From the NCBI GenBank assembly GCA_902472795.1, contig CABROZ010000022.1:1-24379 (forward strand): a stretch of DNA of 24,379 nt, given 5' to 3'. Origin of the DNA: an uncultured Bacteroides sp. GTDB taxonomy: Bacteria > Bacteroidota > Bacteroidia > Bacteroidales > Bacteroidaceae. Positions 20,244 to 24,379 of the stretch are shown piece by piece; position 1 is the first letter of the stretch, and every line of letters begins with the position of its first letter. A program made the translations under genes and the position numbers. The notes beneath the pieces were generated by a model, which searched no databases, had not been told where the DNA came from, and saw only the letters and a list, made by a program, of their open reading frames with translations.

Positions 20244-22142
20244 TTACTCCTTCGCCGGAATCTCGGGAATGTAGAGATAGCTGTCGTACCGGCCACCGGT
20301 GTAGATGCAATGCCTTCCCACGTTGTGCGTAGCAGGCGACGTGACCACTTCGGCGGGGTCGGCGCATTCGTCGGCATTGCCACCCAGCGTCATCATCTCC
20401 GGCTGCTGGCCGGGCATGTAGGTAAAGTCCTCCTTGGGCACGGTGATGTGTGCCGAGCCGAAAGGTATGGCGGCCTTTTCGGGCTGATAGGCGCCGACCG
20501 TCAGTTGCAGTATCTCGCCCTTCTCGAAGAAAAGTCCCATCGGCCAGATTTCAATCTCGACGGGGACAATCTCGCCCGGCTTCAGCTTCTGCACAGTAGT
20601 AAAGGGATAGTAAGGCTCGGCCTCAGTCGTGCGGAGCGTATCCAGCTGGCGCATGGAGACACGCATCTGTCCGGTAGCGACGATGCGGTTGCCCATACGG
20701 TCGGGAATAGGCTGTCCGTCTTTCGACAGTTTCTCCACGCGGACGGACAGGTCCATGTCGTCGTTGTCGGGGGCCGCCACCCACAGGTGCAGCTTCATGT
20801 AGCCGGTAATCTCGGTGGGCTTGTCCATGCGGTAACGGTAGTTCACCTGATGGCAGTCGGCAGCCGACTGGTACGTGTTGACGTTTTCCTGTTCGGGCAA
20901 GGCGGTGAGCAGCGTACTGTCCGCAGCCGACAGGTAGAGCTTACGATAGACGGTGCGTGCCAGCGGAAACTCTTCTTCCGCACGGCCCACAATGTCGTGA
21001 CCGCCGGGGTTAAGCACCGACAGGCGCACTTTCGGAGTCTGCTCCCAACCGTTGTCCACGCCCTTCAGGTAATGGTCGAAGAAGCGGCGCAGGTCTTCCA
21101 CGTTTTCGGGCGTATAGTAGTCGAACCACTCCTGCGTGTTGTGCACGCGCAGCCACTTTTCCTTCGACGCCATGCGGCGGTATCCGGCAAAGGTGCCGTG
21201 CGTATGCACCGAGTTGGTGTAGCTGGCCACCACGTAGGCCGGTATTTCGATGTTCTCCACGCGGGCCGCCTTGTCCTGCCAGTAGTCGCACATCAGCGGT
21301 TTCTCGACAATCATGCGTGGCTGGTCTTCCAGCATGCCGTGAGCCGACGAGAAGGTTTCGACAATCATCTCCGGAAACTCCGGCGTCGGGATGCCGCCCC
21401 GTGTGCCCGACTCGCGGTAGTGGTCGCAGAAGCCTTCCCAGGGAGCGATGGCAACCAAGTGTTCCGGCCGCTCGGCAGCGATGAACCATTGCGAGACGGT
21501 CAGCCACGAATTGCCTGACATGCCAACCTTGCCTGTACACCAGTTTTGCGAGGCAATCCACTCGATGACGTCGCAACCGTCCAGCGCGTCCTCGTGTCCC
21601 CAGTACAGCAGGTTGCCCTCGGACATGTAGGCGCCACGCTTGTCCACATTCACGATGGCATAACCGTGGTTCACCCAGTAGGCGGGGTCGGGTCCTTCAA
21701 ACTTCTCTAATCCCGAAGTGGCGTCCACCGGCACACCGGCACGCCCCGGCACATCGTCCAGCATCTGTCCGCCGATCTCCTTACCGTAAGGGCTCCACGC
21801 CAGGATGGCAGGGCAGGGTTTTCCGTCGGTCGGACGGAACACATCGGCATAGATGGTGACCCCGTCGCGCAACTTGATGGGGACATCCCTTTCCAGCAGA
21901 ATGTCGCACGCCAGCGGTTTGGCTCCCTCGCGACGCACACTGCCCTCTTGCAGCACCACCGTCTCCTGCCTGAAACCCGGATAGCGCACACGATCCGCAC
22001 TGACCGGCAAAGCCTTGCGCATGGGTACCTTTATCTCCTTGCCGCCGGCATCGTGCAAGGTGACTTCCTGTTGTGCCGCCACACGCTGCGTGCAGACGGC
22101 CAGGAGTGCCAGGACTCCTGTATAAATCCAATACTTTCTCAT
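20244..22142 (-). CDS. CocE/NonD-family hydrolase (X-Pro dipeptidyl-peptidase fold)
   Basis: The 632-residue protein has a signal peptide (1-23, ending RVAAQ), then an alpha/beta-hydrolase domain and a C-terminal jelly-roll domain. The oxyanion/Tyr region WSPYGKE (116-122) and the nucleophile elbow GMSGNS with S209 fit the CocE/PepX family, although the elbow differs from the GxSYxG form of cocaine esterase. The late GGHD region (LSVLNPGGHD) supplies the expected His. The C-terminal half (from KLYLSAADST) is the beta domain, with DMDLSVRVEKL. It should cleave an acyl-ester, amide or X-Pro peptide in the periplasm; the natural substrate is unknown. It lies 124 bases downstream of an AraC regulator on the same strand, which may control it. 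The minus strand has GAACTTTG (22189-22196), a one-mismatch -7 box. Confidence 0.9.
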   Translation of the reverse strand: MRKYWIYTGVLALLAVCTQRVAAQQEVTLHDAGGKEIKVPMRKALPVSADRVRYPGFRQETVVLQEGSVRREGAKPLACDILLERDVPIKLRDGVTIYADVFRPTDGKPCPAILAWSPYGKEIGGQMLDDVPGRAGVPVDATSGLEKFEGPDPAYWVNHGYAIVNVDKRGAYMSEGNLLYWGHEDALDGCDVIEWIASQNWCTGKVGMSGNSWLTVSQWFIAAERPEHLVAIAPWEGFCDHYRESGTRGGIPTPEFPEMIVETFSSAHGMLEDQPRMIVEKPLMCDYWQDKAARVENIEIPAYVVASYTNSVHTHGTFAGYRRMASKEKWLRVHNTQEWFDYYTPENVEDLRRFFDHYLKGVDNGWEQTPKVRLSVLNPGGHDIVGRAEEEFPLARTVYRKLYLSAADSTLLTALPEQENVNTYQSAADCHQVNYRYRMDKPTEITGYMKLHLWVAAPDNDDMDLSVRVEKLSKDGQPIPDRMGNRIVATGQMRVSMRQLDTLRTTEAEPYYPFTTVQKLKPGEIVPVEIEIWPMGLFFEKGEILQLTVGAYQPEKAAIPFGSAHITVPKEDFTYMPGQQPEMMTLGGNADECADPAEVVTSPATHNVGRHCIYTGGRYDSYLYIPEIPAKE

Positions 22143-22266
22143 ATGATTTGCGTTTTTATGAATGACACATTCGTTTGTATTCCGGCGGCAAAGTTCGGCA
22201 TTCTTCTCCGGAAAACGTTATCAAAACAAGAAACGGAATTCGTTGAATACGAAACAAACGTCACTC

Positions 22267-23124
22267 CTACCGCATCCGGAACTTTACAGGCGAAAGCCCC
22301 GTCTTACGGACAAAGAACTTCCCGAAGACCGACTGGTCGGAGAATCCCAGTTCGTCGGCTATCTCCTTGACGTCAAGGTCGGTACACTCCAACAGCTTCC
22401 GGGCGTCGGCACACAGCAGCTCCGAGATGTGGAAACAGACCGTATGCCCGGTAATCTCCTTGACGATGCGCGACAGATAGGTAGTCGATATGTTCAACCG
22501 GTCGGCATAGAAGCCGATGTTGTGCTGCTCGCGGTAGTGATGCACCAGCAGACGCTTGAAGTTTCGGAATATCTCGCTCGAACGTTTCACGCAGGTTGCC
22601 TCTTCCCGGTTCTTCCCATACAGCGCATCGGCCATCTGCAGCAGCACAAAGCTGCACAAATGTCTGACAGCTCCGTCACGATAGAGCTGCATCGCCTGCA
22701 ACCTGTCTGCAAACAGCTCCAGCGACTTCTGCAGGTAGCCGGCCTGTACGGCATTCAGCGAAAAGATCGGCAAACGATAGTTTCCGATGAACTGCGACAC
22801 CTGGTTGTACACCAGCTGCCCTTCGGAAAGGCCGTCGTAATAATCGGGATCGATGTAGAGGCAGACGAAGGAGAAGTCCGTACTCATGCCGTCCAGCGTG
22901 GCCGACACACTGGGAGTCACCACCAGCAGCTGCCCCGCCGACAACGCATAAGCATGATAAGCATCGGATACGGTAGCCGTTCCGTTTACGACGAGCCAGA
23001 AGTAAAATCCCTTCTCGATCAGTATCTGCCTGTTGTCCGCAAGGGCTTCTTCCGTAAAATAGCCGAAAGGGAATGGCCGTGCCTTTTCCCTCTCTCCCGC
23101 CAGTTGCCATGCAGAGATTTCCAT
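22267..23124 (-). CDS. AraC-family transcriptional regulator
   Basis: From ATG 23124 the protein has 285 residues: an N-terminal cupin-like ligand-binding domain (about 1-165) and a C-terminal pair of helix-turn-helix motifs (about 185-285). The first is NIGFYADRLNISTTYLSRI; the second contains KEIADELGFSDQSVFGKFF. The final SPVKFR matches the usual end of the domain. An upstream ATG at 23196 in the same frame would lie ahead of the promoter at 23144-23174 and is rejected. The gene is divergent from the membrane/kinase fusion gene and precedes the CocE-like hydrolase on the same strand, either of which may be its target. The ligand is unknown. Confidence 0.92.
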   Translation of the reverse strand: MEISAWQLAGEREKARPFPFGYFTEEALADNRQILIEKGFYFWLVVNGTATVSDAYHAYALSAGQLLVVTPSVSATLDGMSTDFSFVCLYIDPDYYDGLSEGQLVYNQVSQFIGNYRLPIFSLNAVQAGYLQKSLELFADRLQAMQLYRDGAVRHLCSFVLLQMADALYGKNREEATCVKRSSEIFRNFKRLLVHHYREQHNIGFYADRLNISTTYLSRIVKEITGHTVCFHISELLCADARKLLECTDLDVKEIADELGFSDQSVFGKFFVRKTGLSPVKFRMR

Positions 23125-23143
23125 AACGATGAGTTTTATTCGG

Positions 23144-23174
23144 CAAAAGTAAGCAGCGTTTCGTTTTCGACCAA
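23144..23174 (-). promoter_or_regulatory. Promoter of the AraC gene
   Basis: The minus strand has TACTTTTG (23144-23151), a perfect -7 match, and TTG (complement of 23172-23174) 20 bases upstream, the standard spacing. Transcription would start about 13 bases before ATG 23124, which settles the choice of start codon. Confidence 0.6.
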
Positions 23175-23254
23175 GAAAGGTCGCCTTTTTATGCACCGCA
23201 ACCGGAAAAAAAGTCAGAACTTTGCCGACGATTCAACAAAACACATCTATTATT

Positions 23255-24379
23255 ATGCAAGTATATAAGTCCAGGCGTTTCCTGCTGTTCGTTATTTCCC
23301 TGTTCATCAATGCTTTTGGCATTGCCTTCATCACCAAAGCCCTGCTGGGCACCTCGCCCATCACCAGCGTCACCTACGTGCTGAGCATGTTCACTCCTTA
23401 TACCATAGGCATATGGACCATCCTGCTCAACCTGCTGTTCGTCGTCCTCGAACCCCTCCTGATGACGCGCAAAGAACTGAAAGCCGACTGGCAAATGTAT
23501 GCGCTGCAGATACCCATCGCCTGCTGCTTCGGACTGTTCATCGACTTCTCCATGTTCATCCTCTTCTGGCTTCACCCGTCCACCTACGTAGGACAGGTCG
23601 TAGCCCTGCTGGTCGGCTGCGTCATTTTGGCCTTGGGCATCGCACTGGAAGTCAAGGCGAACGTAGCCATGATGGCCGGCGAATATTTTGTCAACGTCAT
23701 CACCAAGCGCTTCCACGGTAACTTCGGCTTTGTCAAGTTGGGCTTCGATGTCAGCCTGCTGGTCATTGCCTGTCTGCTGTCGCTCTTTTTCCTTTCGGAC
23801 ATCGAAGGCGTGCGCGAAGGTACGGTAGTGGCCGCCTTGGCCGTCGGCCCGATAGTCCACTTCGTCAGTCCCTACTACCGCTTCTTAGACAAGTGGATTG
23901 GCAGTCCCGACCAACTGAAGAAGACCACCACAAGAAGCAGCCGCCACATCATCATCACCATTGCCCGCGAGTACGGAAGCGGCGGGCACCTGCTGGGCGA
24001 AATGCTGTCGAAGGAATTAGGCATCCGCCTGTACGACAAAGAGTTTATCCACCTCACCGCCCAGCGCAGCAACATGGACGAACAGTACATCGTGAAAAAC
24101 GAACAATCCATTCCCTCCTTCTGGCTGAAGTGCATCCTCTCCAAAAACAGTGAACAACCCTTGGAAACCAGCCTCTCGCCCGACGACGTACTGTTTGTGG
24201 CCGAAAGCAAAATCATACAGGAACTGGCCGAAAAAGAATCGTGCATCATCGTAGGCCGCTGCGCCGACTTCGTGCTGAAAGACGATCCCGACGTACTGAA
24301 AGTCTTCTGCTACTCCGACCTGCCAAGCGCCGTAGCCCGCTGCGTCAGCGAATACAACGTCCCCAAGGACAAAGCCGAA
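23255..24379 (+). CDS. Fusion of YczE/YitT-type membrane domain and cytidylate-kinase-like domain (3' end outside window)
   Basis: ATG 23255 opens a frame of 375 codons that runs unbroken to the window end. Residues 1 to about 215 form a membrane domain with about six hydrophobic segments; FLLFVISLFINAFGIAFITK and LGTSPITSV near the start are typical of YczE/YyaS/YitT-type proteins. After a polar linker (KKTTTRSSRH) a cytidylate-kinase-like P-loop domain begins with IAREYGSGG (236-244) and continues with LGIRLYDKEFI and CIIVGRCADFVL. The second part belongs to the family of cytidylate-kinase-like proteins whose substrate is often unproven. The fusion suggests that a phosphorylation step is coupled to a membrane transporter or sensor. 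It is divergent from the AraC gene across a 130-base gap. GAACTTTG (23217-23224) is a one-mismatch -7 box. The C-terminus is missing. Confidence 0.85.
   Translation, partial: MQVYKSRRFLLFVISLFINAFGIAFITKALLGTSPITSVTYVLSMFTPYTIGIWTILLNLLFVVLEPLLMTRKELKADWQMYALQIPIACCFGLFIDFSMFILFWLHPSTYVGQVVALLVGCVILALGIALEVKANVAMMAGEYFVNVITKRFHGNFGFVKLGFDVSLLVIACLLSLFFLSDIEGVREGTVVAALAVGPIVHFVSPYYRFLDKWIGSPDQLKKTTTRSSRHIIITIAREYGSGGHLLGEMLSKELGIRLYDKEFIHLTAQRSNMDEQYIVKNEQSIPSFWLKCILSKNSEQPLETSLSPDDVLFVAESKIIQELAEKESCIIVGRCADFVLKDDPDVLKVFCYSDLPSAVARCVSEYNVPKDKAE

Noticed and set aside
19905..21518. Open frame of 537 codons on the + strand opposite the CocE-like gene
   Set aside because: It is the mirror of the hydrolase coding frame, lacks any family motif, and crosses the 22-bp array, hairpin and terminator. 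Long antisense frames are expected in GC-rich third positions.

Overview
The window looks like chromosomal DNA of a gut-type Bacteroidota bacterium, most likely in or near Bacteroides or Phocaeicola. Four things support this: a methylmalonyl-CoA decarboxylase operon of the Bacteroidales type, including an OadG-like subunit with a lamin-tail domain; a SusA-like periplasmic amylase; intergenic regions carrying many matches to the Bacteroides -7 promoter consensus TAnnTTTG; and A-rich leaders in place of strong Shine-Dalgarno sites. No phage, transposase, tRNA, rRNA or CRISPR locus was seen.

Layout. (1) Positions 1-4604 hold a propionate-forming operon on the + strand: the 3' end of methylmalonyl-CoA epimerase, a structured 212-base gap, then the carboxyltransferase (mmdA), a lamin-tail/OadG-like membrane subunit, the biotin carrier and the Na+-pumping beta subunit. 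Together they turn methylmalonyl-CoA into propionyl-CoA and export Na+. (2) Positions 4605-8328 hold a terminator, a faint 22-bp-periodic array, a secreted TPR protein and a GH13 alpha-amylase preceded by a LacI-type palindrome. (3) Positions 8329-11587 hold a zinc-type CDF exporter and a cupin (both -), then an HxlR regulator and an SDR reductase (both +). The cupin and HxlR genes are divergent, which suggests a small stress-responsive module. (4) Positions 11588-14638 hold a second 22-bp array, a flavodoxin-like lipoprotein (-) and an AAA-ATPase/PD-(D/E)XK protein (+). (5) Positions 14639-19795 hold a histidine acid phosphatase (-), a single reading frame carrying three GNAT acetyltransferase domains, a fourth GNAT gene overlapping it by 4 bases, a Cys-rich DUF3795 protein and another SDR. 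(6) Positions 19796-24379 hold a third 22-bp array, a long hairpin and a strong terminator, then a CocE-like hydrolase and an AraC regulator (both -). Divergent from the AraC gene is a fusion of a YczE/YitT-type membrane domain with a cytidylate-kinase-like domain, cut by the window end.

The most unusual signal is non-coding. Three separate intergenic regions (about 4766-4875, 11765-11830 and 19881-19990) carry tandem repeats of different sequence that share a period of exactly 22 bp, two DNA helical turns. A fourth place, 16176-16204, has an ATGAAAC repeat at 22 bp with a GAAAC half-step at 11 bp. Two further intergenic regions (255-356 and 8351-8446) can fold into long nested hairpins of about 100 bases. 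The triple GNAT fusion and the membrane/kinase fusion are the most unusual coding features.
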